DNA from: Serpula lacrymans var. lacrymans S7.9
Taxonomy: Eukaryota; Basidiomycota; Agaricomycetes; Boletales; Serpulaceae
Length of the DNA: 61,412 nt
Direction: 5' to 3'
Assembly: GCF_000218685.1 (NCBI RefSeq)
Contig: NW_006763310.1
Coordinates: 123,328-184,739 of the forward strand
Shown: positions 21,272 through 37,246 of the stretch, in pieces
Layout of the letters: each line of letters begins with the position of its first letter
Position numbering within the stretch: position 1 is the first letter of the stretch
Translations under genes and position numbers: made by a program
Notes under the pieces: generated by a model
Told to the model about the DNA's origin: nothing
What the model saw: only the letters and a program-made list of their open reading frames with translations
The model's database searches: none

Positions 21272-23202
21272 CTCGGTCCACGATGTTCCACGATGCCCCA
21301 CGATGCAATACGAAGCTACTATGTTTATGATGTCACGAATATTTATATACAGTATGATGAATGTAGACCTAGACACTGCGAAAATCGATACATGTCTGTG
21401 ATGTTCTGTTATGTGAACTCGATGAGAAAATTAGCGAGCTCTTGCCCAAGAGTACACTAGTAAAAATCAGCAAAGAACGTGGGACGTTCCACTAACCCAA
21501 TAACGACCTTCTACCCCCTCAAATTCCCATCGCACGCTCCATAGAACCTGATAACACAGATAACGAAGATAACTATAGGTGGGCGCACTCACCTCAAAAT
21601 TGACATGCGACAGACATGATTATTTAGTAACCAATTTCAATTCAATGGCACTATTTCAGCATGGTGCTTTATCATTTGACGTCGTGGGCCCGGAGGTGAC
21701 GTGGACAAATGTGCTGATAACAGCCATAACGCAACGTTACTGTATACCAAGAGAAGGCCTCCGTGGCGTTTTATTATTGGATATCCAAGTCGAAGGGTAT
21801 ATCGGCTCCGGTGACGAGGGTGTGGATAGATGAGGCTTGAGAACAGGGATGGCGATGTCGGGAAAGTCTGGGAAAATGTGATCTAGGTTGCGCGCAGGGG
21901 GCATGTATGGATGATATAGAGACGCCGGTCCCGAGAATGAGATCTATTTTCATGCTCGACTTGTAGCACGCTGGACGTCGAAAGATAGATTGCCTCGACT
22001 CCGCGAATTGATTCACTGCACCCAGCTTGAAGCTTGAAATCTAGTATCACCCGCGATCTTGTCAATGATATCTGAGGGCGGCGTAGAGGGTCGTATATGC
22101 GCATGATTTCTGGCAATGGCCCGGGGATCGGCGGCACGCTGGGATATTCAGAGATACATTGACGCGATCGATGCTTCCAGGTTTCAGGTATCTGGGGCAA
22201 GGTGGACTCAGGAAAAGCGGCCAGACACTGGCAGGAACTGCATAGACAGCGTCGCGTGATCTTGGACACCAGTCGATATTGGTCAATGAAGGTAGTATCG
22301 CCTGAAATCACAGGATAGTTCACCGCATAAGATCTTGAAAATCCACTCCCGAAAATTTCGATCTACTAATATGCTCGACCCGACGTTGTCAACTCCAAGT
22401 TCAATGCTCAGCGCTCAATGCTCAGCGTCTAAGAATGATAAAATGATAGACAACATAAGTCTCTGAATGACCACAAATGGTTCGAACACACACTACTTAC
22501 AACGTACCTCCAATTCCAAGTCATTGCACCTCCACCCAAGTGATCGATGTCGTTGACCCCGTGGGTCCACTTCAAGTCACTCGCAACAAAACGAGGATAA
22601 GTGCCTGAGCGCAACCGACTCGACATATCGCCGTCATCACGATGGTATCCATGGCAGCGAAAAAAAAGGTGGGAGCAACTCTCTGACATTTCAAGTCGAT
22701 AGTTTATTAACACATTTGACAGAAAATGTCATGATCGAGGTTTTGGCGAGAGATTGAACTTGAATACGACCGCTTAACTTGTCGACTTGCTTGTTTTTGA
22801 AAGAGGATGAGATGAGATCATAGAAATGTGGGACCCCCCTCCTCTGAGGACCGAAAAGTCATACTCGACCCACGACTCGGCGCCTCGTTGGTGTGAATGT
22901 CTGAAATTCCATCACAAGAAAAGACACCATTAAATAATCAGATTAATATAAGTACCAAGCGCTTCGTACGGAAGTCGAGGGAGAGTGTGAGGGGGTTAAG
23001 CGACTACGATACAAATAAATCCAGGTCCATCATGAAAGTAACATCACCTGAAGGAAAGGGGGGTTTGAATAATAAGACAAAACGACAGGTAAGAAATTCA
23101 GTGCCTATGAATATATATATAGATATGTTTCCGAAAGCCAGTCGGAGGAAAAAACAAACACACCGCACACCAGTCTATACACACACACACACACGCCCAC
23201 AT
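21272..23202. other. Intergenic region, no gene recognised
   Basis: Several open frames (21579-21833 plus, 22323-21883 minus, 22713-22429 minus, 22897-23328 plus) lack domain signs and consistent splicing, and the last is antisense to the UbiA gene 3' end. A CA-repeat (ACACACACACAC, about 23180-23192) marks the downstream side of the UbiA gene. Confidence 0.4.
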
Positions 23203-24483
23203 CTACCATGGCACACCATAGCGTCCAAGACAGTAGTCCGCAAAGAGGCCCAGCCATACGACGTAACCCAATCCGTTCCCATTCGACAAGAAGACTTCGA
23301 AGCAGATTTTGCGATCGTCGAAATCTAGTTTGCAGATTTGCCATACTAGATGTATCGCGGCGCCCGCTACTCCGGTCCAGAAGCCCCATCCTTGGCCGTT
23401 AAACCATCCCGCTAAGGAGAGGAAGAGAATGAAGAGTGTAGAGAAGAAGGAGAGAATGACGATGGCATGCGAGGCAAAAAGGAGGGCAGTGGATTTGATG
23501 CCAAGACGGGCGTCGTCCTTCTTGTCCTGGGATCCATAGCAGGTATCGTAGTGCAGAGTCCAGCTAAGAGGTGAGGTGAGCTTTCAGCTAGAGGCAAACA
23601 CTAGGCAGAACTTACCACCAGCTGCACACTAGAAGTAGAGCAGCAGGAATCCAGTCATCGTTCTTTACCACGACAGTCCAGGAGATCACGGCACCCCAGT
23701 TAATGGCGATCCCTGGTTGTGAAAAAATGTTAGCATTGAGCGACCAGACCGTGATATTTGCTCACCCAACCAAGCCTGTGGCCAGTAAGTTATGCGCTTC
23801 ATGTATGGGTAGACGACATCCAAGAAAAACAGACCGACCAAACCCAATATAAACCTAAGCAAGACGTAAGAAAAAGCAAAGGACATAAAAATAAGGAATG
23901 AACTGACGTCGACGAGTTTGTGAGGGACAATAGTCCTAAACATATGAGGACTTGAGGGAAGAGGTAAGCCAGCGCTGCGGGCACGCTAAGCGCTCGACTA
24001 GCTAGTGGTCGTTTCTTTGTTCGCTCTACGAACATGAGGCATGCGGGTAAGCGACGATCGATGCGCACAGCGCGTGACTTACCGACTTCTCTGTCGATGT
24101 CCATGTCAATGATGTCGTTCCATATGCAAGCTGCGCTGTGGTGGATGACGCTTCCTATCCAGAATATGGCGAGGTATATTGCATAAGTTCTGAGTGAAAG
24201 GCCCTCCTTGTGTGCGGCCATGGTGAGGCCCCATGCTATGAGGTGGGTGAGCGCGACGAATGATATAGGAAAGAGCGAAAGTACCTGAAGGCCAGAAGAC
24301 GAGCATGGAGCCAGCTATCATGTCTAGCCTTGAGAGCTGGACATAAGGCCTCATCCATGAGGGAACCTTGTCTGAAAGCTTCTTGGGTGGAGAAGGGAGG
24401 ATGGGGGGAAGGGTGGGGGATAAAGAGCCTGATGCGGGGCGGGAGGGCATCAAGGACTGGGGCTGCTTTTCTGAGTTGATCAT
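23203..24483 (-). CDS. UbiA-family aromatic prenyltransferase (COQ2-like paralog)
   Basis: Several exons; start at 24483, stop at 23203. After a Pro-rich N-terminus comes MRPYVQLSRLDMIAGSMLVF, where COQ2 usually has RLDKPIGT. The first Asp-rich motif is NDIIDMDIDREV, then across an intron ERTKKRPLASRALS. Next are PYMKRITYWPQAWLG and AINWGAVISWTV, then the second Asp-rich motif YDTCYGSQDKKDDARLGIKS, and helices ending DYCLGRYGVPW. All Mg-diphosphate-binding aspartates are kept, so it should be active. Family members attach a prenyl chain to 4-hydroxybenzoate or similar phenols. The changed first motif and the neighbouring flavin monooxygenases argue for secondary metabolism rather than ubiquinone synthesis (inference). 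It shares an 805-bp divergent promoter region with monooxygenase 1. Confidence 0.85.
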
Positions 24484-25288
24484 GATGGAGAGATGGGGGG
24501 AGGTGAGTGAGCGGTAAAAGAGAGGTAGGCGGTGCGTTCTTATTCTGCTGAGGAGAGGCTTGTGTTTGGCTTGGAGTATTCAGGACGGAAAGGGCATGAT
24601 GGAAAGATGTGGCTAAATCAGAATGTGGATTCAGTTGAGTCGTTGGGCGATCAACAGCAACATGTAAGAGCGATGAACAGGTTTTTTTTGGTGACACAGG
24701 ATAACGAAATAATGAAGAACAGACAGGAATAAACACCCCAAATCCGGGGTTCTTAGCAAAACACGCCTTGAGATCAGATTGACGGGCCGTGTTATGTTAC
24801 AACAGTATGACTAGTAAAGTCGGATAAATGGAGTAAGCTGCCAAAGTTGGTGTCAGTGTTGTGAGATCGAGATGGGCAGTGTTGTGTGAAAGAAATAGGC
24901 GCTAATAAGAGCATTGTGGTATCTATCGATTGAGGAAGACAAGGGAACGGTGAGATGTCAACTTGGTTCGAACTTTGAATGAATTGCCTCCGCGGCACCG
25001 CCCATGACGGCAGTACGGGTCCAAATTTCAAAGTGTTCCTCACACAAAGTGTCTCTCCAGTCCCATGCCAGTCGTTTTATCAAACACGCCGTTGCCGAAC
25101 GCTGACTCTATCTCCGACCTGTCTTGGCCAAGTCACTCCGACCACTAGCCTCAGTTTAACCTAACCCATCGGAACAATAGCTTTACAGAAATACTTGCGG
25201 TGCATTTAGTAAGCACTCGCAACACTTAATGACATGTACTATATCTTATCTAGTACCTTGCCTCCAAAGCCCTCATCAGCTTGCCAAC
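24484..25288. promoter_or_regulatory. Divergent promoter region between UbiA and FAD monooxygenase 1
   Basis: The two start codons face away from each other across this interval, which suggests shared control. I see no clear TATA box or defined operator. Confidence 0.4.
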
Positions 25289-27649
25289 ATGTCTACATCA
25301 ACATCAAACCATCCCCTGCCTATTCTTATTGTGCGTTCCTCTTTTTCTTCACACGTCCCTCGTCCTGACTTTTCCGCTCTATCAGGTAGGAGGCGGACCG
25401 ACCGGTCTCGTTCTCGCCCTTGCCCTGTTGCGAAGTCGAATTGATGTTCGTCTCATCGAGCGCAGCTCTGTCCCACACGAAGGCATCCGCGGAACGGCGA
25501 TAACTGTAAGTGGCTCATTTTACTCCGACTCATGGCGCTGCACACTCTGAAACTCGCATCACTTCTAGCCCCGTACACTAGAGCTGCTTTCTCTCCTTCA
25601 GGCCGCTGACAATGTCCTTGCCGTCGCAACACCCCCTCTGCTCATGGCCATCTACGGCGACGACGGAAAGACCCTTCTCAAAGAACTCAAGTGGTCCCCT
25701 GACGCCGATGACTCCCCCGCCATACCTTACGTTCGTCCCCACACCTGCAGTCCTATTTCACACCCTCACCTCGTCATCTCTCATCTCAGCGCCACATAGC
25801 CTCCATCAGTCAAACACAGCTCGAGAAAGTGCTCCGTAAACACGTGGAGAAACTCGGCGGTAAGATCGAATTGGGCCTACAGTTACTTGACATTCCGAAG
25901 AACAGCCAGCAGGGCGTGACAGCCCGTGTCAAATCAGAGGATGGCACCGAGTTTACAATCGACTGCGCGTATCTCCTCGCTGCTGACGGCGCCAAAGGTA
26001 CCCTATTTCCATATCTGGCATCCATTTCCTCAAGTCGCTCACCGAACCCCGCACTTCAGGTCGAATCCGCAGGTTGTTGGGTTTATCCTTCCTAGGCGAG
26101 ACCAACGATTCTGAAAGAATGTTCACCGCCAACGCCCTTGTACCCGGTATCGATAGAGACGTAAGCACAAACGTGGCTATTAAAGTATCGCGTATCGTAT
26201 TAACCTTTAAACGCTCCCGCTGTGTACCTCCATATGCTTAGCACTGGCACCGCTGGGGCGATTTTGCCAAAACGGCGTCAGTCGCAACCGCTTACTCAGG
26301 GCGCTCTGATCGCCTTTATAATATTTGTTTTAGTTGGCTGACGTCATGTCATCTTGCAGTGTCGCTCTTAAACCTTTGTACCCTGCCCCGTTATTCCATT
26401 TGCAAGCTTTGGGTCCGACCCTACCTGAAACGCTTCCAGACGATACGAAGGGCGTGCAGAGCCTGTTCAATTCTGTCGCTCATCGAGATGACCTTATTAT
26501 CGAAGAAGCATCCTACGTGTCCGAGTGGAGGTACGATAACTTCCACGATATGAGCGTATGGTAGCATTCTGCTTCTATGAGCTAATTGAATGCATTCTAT
26601 CCAAGGGCGAATATTCGCATGGTGGATAAATTCTGCGTGGGGAGAGTTTATCTAGCTGGAGGTAAGTAATATACCCCCCGCTCTTCCAAAAAAACTGCGC
26701 GCTGAAAATATTAATTTGGCAGACAGCGCTCATGTTAGCACATATCCCTACTCGTTCTACTGAGAATGATATATCGATTATCAGGTTCATTCGCCTGCTG
26801 GCGGACAAGGAACCAATACAGCTATGCAGGACGCTGTACGTATCTCATCCCCCAACGCTCCCCAGCGATCCTCACCTTTCCTCATAGATCAACCTCGCTT
26901 GGAAGCTCGCCCTCGTACACAAAGGCCTCTCCCCGCCCTCCCTCCTCGAGACGTACGAAACCGAGCGCATGCCCGTCGTCGCCGAGATGCTCAACCTAAC
27001 CACCCAACTACACGAACGAGCCTTCAACCGCATCCCCTCCACCGCCCGCAGCTCCCCAACCGAAGACCCCATCGACCCCATGTCCAGGCCGCTCAACCTC
27101 CTCCAGCTCGGCATCAACTACCGCTGGAGTCCGATCGTAGTGGAGGGCAGGGATAAAGCCGAGGCGAGGGGGCATCAGGATCCGCACGGTGTGGCGGGCG
27201 GCGAGCTTCGAGCGGGCGATCGGGCACCGGACGCCACCGATCTGTCCGTAAGGGGCAAAGACGAAGGCGGAGCGACGACATCGCCGCCGGTGGCGCATCA
27301 CACCATGTACGGACTCGTCGCTGCCGCGAAAGGCAAGCACGTCATCCTGATCTTCCCTGCCTCTTTGGAGGACGTGAGGGGCAGTGTGGAGGGTTTGAGA
27401 GGCTATGTGCAGAGCGGGGTGGCTGAGGCGTTGGTCGTGCTGGAGCCTGGGATGCGAGAGGCGGTAGGCGGGGTTGAGGCGTATGGCGCTCGGGTTTGCG
27501 TGGACGAGAGTGGACACGCGCGTACTGGATATGGCGTCGAGACAGGTTCCACCGCTATTGTCGTCGTTCGTCCCGACGGAATCATCGGCGCTTATGTCCT
27601 TGGCATCGATCAGGCCCACGAATATTTTTCTCGAATTCTGTATGTGTGA
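25289..27649 (+). CDS. FAD-dependent aromatic monooxygenase 1 (phenol 2-monooxygenase type)
   Basis: Multi-exon gene with start at 25289 and stop at 27649. The FAD-binding motifs are in order: VGGGPTGLVLALALLRSRI (Rossmann GxGxxG), then RLIERSSVPHEGIRGTAIT. The middle has RHIASISQTQLEKVLRKHV and YLLAADGAK (the DG motif). The GD motif is VYLAGDSAH, followed after a short intron by VHSPAGGQGTNTAMQDA and INLAWKLALV. The C-terminal part (about 180 residues, GSTAIVVVRPDGIIGAYVLG) is the thioredoxin-like domain of this class. These enzymes hydroxylate phenols or decarboxylate hydroxybenzoates with NAD(P)H and oxygen. The GC-rich last exon differs from its neighbours in codon use. Adjacent to UbiA, it could oxidise a prenylated phenol (inference). 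Confidence 0.85.
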
Positions 27650-27943
27650 GATAGAAAAGAAATGAGTGTACGATATGTATTGATGACGAAATCAATTGCT
27701 TCCTACAAGAGCAGTCGAGGTCTTGGCAACAGGGATACTATTCTGAATCGAATCTATCCACATGATTAACGCAAAAGCAAGTCTATTGGGACAATGCATG
27801 CAAATTAATGCGAGAGTACACAAGAACATTACGACTGGACAAGGGCCTGATTAGAGAATTTGAGATCCGAGGAATTTTGAGTAGAAAACATAATACGAAA
27901 TGCGCGCGTAAGTCCAAATCGAGAAAACAACAAACCATATAGA

Positions 27944-29985
27944 CTACTTGCTAGACTGCGACTGCCGCGTCGACGTCACAGCCAACGGCACCTCCTCCTC
28001 CACAGGCGCCTGCACCAACGCATCGCCTCCCTCCTGTACCGGCAAACTCTTCGACGTCCTGTAAAAGACAAGAGTAGCCAAAATCTCCACCCCTTCCAAC
28101 CCGAGCAAAAACCAGAATGCGAATTGCTGTCCCTTGAAGTCATTATCGGCAGCGCCCGAGTGATTTTGTATATTGGATTGAATGGCGGATATGATGGGCA
28201 CGCCGATGGCTGTTCCTAGCTGGAGAGACGAGTTGAAGATGGCACCCACTGTGCCGGCTTCTTCTGCAGGTGCACTGCGGAAGATGACGATGCTGTGAAG
28301 TCGATGAAGATGAAGTGATGTTAATGAAACGAGGAGTCAGTGGAGCGCGCCCGTTTCGGTCAAGCGACTAGCTCACTTTGTACAAGAAAAAACGAGCGTG
28401 ACGCCGATGGGGCCAATAATGAAAGCCGGAAAACAAATCGACCAATACCGATCTCCCCCATTCCCAAACGTAAGCAGTATCGTCCCTATTGCCATTAGGA
28501 TATACCCTGCAATGATGATCAGCTTGGGCGATATGATGTTGGGCAGGTTGCTCGTGAGCGGTATGACGAAGATGACCACGAGTCCTAGAGGGAGGCTGAG
28601 AAACCCCCGAATGAGCGGTTAGAGCAGTGCATCAGCCCTATACCCAGATCACATGGTGCCAAGACTCACAAATGTACAGCAGCAGATAGTGGCGACCAAT
28701 GAAGTGTTTCTTGCCAGTAAGATGTGAGCTGGTAGAATGTCGATGAAAACCAGAAGAAGGGTACGATTGCTGCAACCGTCAGAATAACAAAGTTGGGGTA
28801 TCTCCACATTCTCGGAGGTCTGATTACAATCAAGTCAGAAGAAGAATTGGTTGGAGGAATCAGAAGACTGACACTGCTGCCTGGCCTTCTGCTACGGTAC
28901 GTTCCCATAGGAAAAAACCGACGATGAGGAACAACGATATAATCAGTGGAGCAATGAATGTTGCAGTACCCCATCCATACGTCGATCCAGAAGTAACGGC
29001 GAAAATCAGTAATATAAGAGCGGCTGAAACAGATTCAGCTAAAGCATATAGGAAAAAGAAAGAGATGAGATCCTACATGTGATGGTAGTGACACCGACCA
29101 AATCAATGCTTCCACGTTTTGCACCCTTGGGTCTATGTGATGTATCATTGGGGATAGCGATGGCACAGCAGACAGAGACGGGAAGCCCAACAATGCCTCC
29201 GATCCAAAACACCCATCTCCACGTCCCCAGGTCGAGTAAAAGTGCTCCAAATATAAGTCCTAGCACTGAAGAGCAAGTGAAACGTTTGTTATTCTACATG
29301 AACAAGTGAGATACCAGACACCGTACCATTTCCCAAAGCAGCCATCGCGCCGAACACAGTCACCGCTCGAGCTTGTTCATTTTTTTCGGGAAAATGGCGT
29401 ACGATTAGGTGTAGTGCTGATGGAATAGTTAGGGATGCACCTGAAAATAGTGTAAATACTAATCTTGAAGTTATTCAATGAATGCGAAGTACTCACCCAT
29501 ACCAGTGACTGCACGAAAGATCAGTAGGCCTATGGAGTTTCGTATGAATCCACATGCAAGAGACAGTATACCAAAGACGGTGTTCCCAAAGAGAAAAACC
29601 GTCTCTGCAAAGACATGTCAGTATTGTACAATGAGAAAGAAAGATAACACACTAGGGTTGTAAACATCGCTTATTCTACCACTCTTTAACAGATAAAAAA
29701 AGACAGGCTAATTAACACGTGCCGCTTGGCATGTCAATGATCCAAACGACTCACGACGAGCAACAACGAAGCGAATGTGAGTTGATACGCCGCTATTAGC
29801 CATGGGTTTTCCTCTGCGTTCATCTTGAGCTCATTTATGACAGACGGCAACGCCACGAAGATCGCGGAAGAATTATAGGTTTCAAGGAACTGAGCAATGC
29901 AAAATAAGACCAGCAAAAGCCATCTACGCAGTGAGCTCATCGTCGCCTTCTGTTGTTTCTCTTCTTCAGTGGTAAGTATGTCCAT
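27944..29985 (-). CDS. MFS multidrug/toxin exporter (DHA2-like)
   Basis: Start at 29985 (MDILTTEEEKQQKATMSSLR), stop at 27944, with many introns. The first helix region LLLVLFCIAQFLETYNSSAI, then NPWLIAAYQLTFASLLLV, matches the opening of fungal 14-helix drug exporters. Later exons show GLIFGALLLDLGTWRWVFWI (helix 5 with the GxxxGP-like segment), IPNDTSHRPKGAKRGSIDLV, a Lys/Arg loop, PPRMWRYPNFVILTVAAIVP and the last block QLGTAIGVPIISAIQSNIQN. The tail is acidic. Tail-to-tail with monooxygenase 1, it is a plausible exporter for the cluster product at the plasma membrane (inference). Confidence 0.8.
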
Positions 29986-31669
29986 CGTGCTCGAGGTGCG
30001 GCAAGATGCGTGGAAGTTGCAGAGGGGTCGTGACCGCCCAACGGAAATTCAGCCTTCATTATCCAAGGCGCTATCTTGAGCCGGCTCATTATCATCCTTG
30101 CACTGTATTCGGCTTCGGTGTTATGGTTCCAATAACTGCGCACCTCGATGAGGCAATGATGATCGGCATTCTAATAATCCTCCGACTGGACAACCGTGGA
30201 AGCAACTAAAATTTGGTAGTTTGGAAGTCTACTTTGGATGAGCGGCGTCGCCAACAACAATACTCTTGTTAGTTCCCACTTTTACTGTGTCCCCGATCTT
30301 TCGGTCTTGACTTGATTTTATTTCAAAGATTCTAGAGCATCACAATGCACATACAATCCATGTGATTCTGGGCGCTGGATCCTTCCCATATTTAGTGCAG
30401 GTATTCTTTGCGGCACGGTATTGCCTCAGCCGACCACCACAATAGCACAAACTTCGAATTAGCTTCTTCTGATTCCACTGGCATACAGTGTGCGCTTTTG
30501 TCGCTGATGGCGGCATGATGCGTTATTACTTTATCAGCTCCATCGCTGATTTGAATCCCCAAGGTTTCTGAATCGGCACGCCGCTGGATACCATGCAAGT
30601 GTGCTGGGTGAGAAAGAAATGGAACCTGCGTGATCCAGTAAAAAGACAACACGATCTAGTTTTGGAAGAGGGAGCTATAATAAAATGCGGCAGCCACGGC
30701 GAACTAGAAGGAGCTAGTAAAAGGGGCTGAATAAGGAACACAAAATGGATTGAAGGGAGAAGGCCAGAAAATTTCACCGACCTACGCGCCAAGCCATCGC
30801 AACCCTCAAGGTGCAATATGATAGAAAATGGAAAGACGAACTTACGTTCTACTATCTAGGACGACTTTGTGAGCAAATTTGGGCTCGGCCCCGGTGGACT
30901 TCCGACAATGATAAAAGCTAGACCCGTAGCATGAGCGGGTGCACTGGGTCTGTACGTTTTAAAACATATGATTAATACTGATGCCAAGCTGTGCTTGTAG
31001 ACTTGCCAGCATTGCTGCGTACCACGATGTTCAGGTGAGGCCAGCGCTGGTTGGCATGAAGTTAACACTAGCATAAGCGATAAACATGAGACAAGCTTTA
31101 GGAGACGTCACAGGTTATGTAACTATACGTGACCATGCCAAATTAGGATTAGGGTCCATGGAAGTTTTTGTGGGTACGATTTACTGCTTTGGGATGCATA
31201 GTGCCCGCGGAGTTCTAATCGAACGTGGTTCCCGAGTATGTGGTAATTTGTCAACATATTCCAGAATGGTCCCTTCACAAGGGCGCATATGAATTATTAT
31301 CGCCAGAAACTTTGTGCGATTATATATTTTGTTATCCAGTAGAGTATGTCACAGGGACCAGAGGCCGTGCAGTGGAGTAATCCGATTGTGTGAAAACGAA
31401 CACATGCCACTGTGCCTACATGGTGACTCGGGAACAACCCGGACGAATCCAAAATAAGCAGCCCTAGACTCTCTGCGAATAAGTGCTATTCGAATGCATA
31501 AGCAACCACATACCACGCCCGTCCGGCCGCATCATCCCAGCCGTACTTCCTCACAATTCATAGCATCTTCTTCAGTCTTCTTTGAGCGCTCCGCATTTAA
31601 AGGTCAGCTGTGCATTCCCGCTCTTGTCTCTGCGCCTGTCTTACGCGACTCATACTGAAATCGTAGACA
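29986..31669. other. Intergenic region between MFS and oxidoreductase genes
   Basis: Open frames at 30392-30816 and 30856-31074 (minus) have no recognisable domain or splice pattern. I see no gene here. It includes both divergent promoters. Confidence 0.4.
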
Positions 31670-33213
31670 ATGTTCTCGCTCATTTCCTTTGTCAAGAGAG
31701 TCCAAAAGGTACTTGCTTCTTATTATCCTATTCTATTACATTCAGTCCTAACATCTTTTCCGCGGTGTAGGGCAGTAACCCTCCACAAGTTGAGAAAAAG
31801 TCGGACCCAATTCAGTTTGGTATCTTGGGGGCTGCCCGTATCGCACCAGATGCCCTCGTAAAGCCAGCACGGTACCATGACGATGTACGCGTAGTCGCCG
31901 TAGCTGCTAGGAGTAAACAGCGTGCGGACGAGTTCGGGAAAACCTGGAATGTTCCAAGCACGTACGGCGGTGACAATGGGTACCAAGGTTCGGCTCCTCC
32001 TTTTGAGTTTGCATCAGCTGTTGATACATTCACCTTATGCAGAACTTATCGACGACCCAGAGGTTCATGTGGTTTACAATGCTGTAAGTCGCGTTCATGT
32101 TCTCTTCTTGTCTCGCTCATGACGAACATCTCTTAGCTTCCTAATGCTCTTCACTTCGAGTGGACAATGAAAGCGCTAGCAGCAGGGAAACACGTGTTAT
32201 GTGAGAAGCCAATAGCTAGCAACGAGGAAGAGACTCGCAAAATGTTCGAGCTGGCAGAGTCAAAAAAGCTCATACTACTCGAAGCTTGGCAAGTCAGGTC
32301 AGTACACCCACACGTCAGTCGCCACACTATTGACCATACAGTTCCATAGATTCCATCCAGCCATTCAAAGAGTAAAACAAATCATCGACGAAGGCTCACT
32401 CGGAAAAATGGTCAGCATGTCTTCAGACTTGGGTGTCTGGAACGACGTATTCTTCGTCAAGAACGATATCCGGTTCGATTACAGCCTTGGTGGTGGTGGT
32501 CTCATGGATATGGGACGTGAGTCATGAGCTGTGCTTCTGTTCTTGAGCGTTTCTCATGGCCTCTTGCTTACTGTAGCATATCCTATTTCCTGCATGCGAT
32601 ATCTGGCCTCTTCCAACCCTACCGTTGATAGCGCAAAGACAATCATTCGCTCGGAGAATATCGACAGATTAATTGACGCCAAGCTCACCTTCCCTCCTTC
32701 TCTCCCAGCCACGATCAAAACCGACTCCGCAATGGAAGGCTGGGGCCCTTTCAAACTATTCCCTCAATGGATAAAGATGGTCCTTCGCGTCGACTGCGAA
32801 GATGGCGCCATAGAAATCAGGAACTTTGTCTTACCACACGTCTGGCATTCCATCACTGTGATTCCTAAGAAGGGTAAATCGTGGGTAGAGAAGGCGTACA
32901 AGCCGAAGGAAGGTTTGGGAGAGGAATGGTGGTCCGCGTATGTGTCATCACTCGCAGGAAATGTTCGCTTTCCGCTGACATTCTGATTTATGTTTAGATA
33001 CCGCTATCAGTTGGAAGCGTTCGTTGATAAAGTCAGGGGTCGTGAGCCCCAGGCATGGCGGTCGGCGGAAGATTCAATCGACACTATGAGAATTATTGAT
33101 ACGATGTATACCATGGCAAGTTCATCTCGCGTTCATGTCCGTGTGTTGCCGCTTACGCATTTCTGTTACAGTCCGGTCTTCCCCTTCGCCCTACCTCTGC
33201 ATATACCCCTTAG
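31670..33213 (+). CDS. Gfo/Idh/MocA-family NAD(P)-dependent oxidoreductase (dihydrodiol dehydrogenase-like)
   Basis: Start at 31670, about six exons, stop at 33213. The Rossmann start is IQFGILGAARIAPDALVKPA, followed by VVAVAARSKQRADEFGKTW, DDPEVHVVYNALPN, and the family hallmark GKHVLCEKPIASNEEE (EKP). ILLEAW, then after an intron RFHPAIQRVKQI, then GGGGLMDMG and AYPISCMRYL follow, where the catalytic region lies. The C-terminal exons have YRYQLEAFVDKVRGREPQAW and DSIDTMRIIDTMYTM. The final intron (33116-33171, 56 nt) has a GC donor (GCAAGT); using it gives the tail SGLPLRPTSAYTP, the usual end of the family, while reading through gives an unlike tail. Relatives oxidise sugars or trans-dihydrodiols of aromatics. 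Fits an aromatic pathway (inference). Confidence 0.8.
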
Positions 33214-33758
33214 TTAGTGTCTCTCGCGGATAATATTGGTTTTGTCGCGTTGTATCCTGCTTTTGTTGATCTTCTCTGTTAGGATTTGCTTTCCCATAAC
33301 AGCGAGTGTGTGCTTCTCATATATGTTTTAGTGCTAGTTGTAAAACACTGCACTTGCTTTAATAATATGGATGGTTCAAGTTTTCTGTTGTATAAAGTCA
33401 ACTTGTTACATTTAAACTGTTTTTAAGCTTGTTGGAATAACTGTCAGTCAAAAATAAGTCAGTGTAAACTTGAGTTTGTGGAATATTTGCATGACTGTTC
33501 ATACATGAAACTTCAAACCAGAAAGGTACTAATTGTAATCAGTACACAGCATAATGACTTCGTCACTGGCATCGCATCTCAGTGACAATGACGTTAAATC
33601 CGAGGATCCCAGATTGCAGTTTCTCAGCATCATGATGCACAGTTGCTACCTTGACACTTTGATGAAGTAGCCATATCGACATTGGTCATGGTACGACTAG
33701 GTACAAGTTACAGGAACGATCGGAATTCAAGTTACAGCTACATGAAACCACAGGAAGC
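33214..33758. other. Intergenic, convergent 3' ends
   Basis: AT-rich sequence between two convergent genes; no feature seen. Confidence 0.5.
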
Positions 33759-36927
<3,169 letters not shown>

Positions 36928-37180
36928 GTACGGTGGATGATTGGTTACGGCTCAACTTTCGAGCCCGGCCAATGTCCGGCATAATATTTTTCAAAATCCG
37001 ATGTACCTTCAGCTATTATATTTGTATTTAGCAAAATTCGAGCAAGGCCTTTGATGGGCGATCAACGAAAATACATTTTAATTAATTTCTTTGATCCAGC
37101 GAGTGTGATTTGGGCAAAAGCCAGTGTGATGAGAGATCGAGCGAGCGTGCAATTCAACATGTCAACATAGGATTTCAAGC
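36928..37180 (-). repeat. Left terminal inverted repeat
   Basis: Reverse complement of 43984-44236 with about three mismatches in 253 bp; outer end GTACGGTGGATGATTGG. Confidence 0.85.
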
Positions 37181-37246
37181 GATACAGTAAGTACATGTCA
37201 TGTAAAAAAAAATCCCTCTCAGCCACGAACACGACTGGACATGATG

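Noticed and set aside
22429..23328. Small frames upstream of the UbiA 3' end
   Set aside because: No splice support or motifs; some overlap the UbiA exons on the other strand.
24236..24736. 166-aa minus-strand frame over the UbiA start
   Set aside because: It lies mostly in a different frame of the UbiA first exon and its 5' region and shows no domain.
27008..27619. 203-aa frame on the minus strand
   Set aside because: It is antisense to the GC-rich last exon of FAD monooxygenase 1; high GC keeps many frames open.
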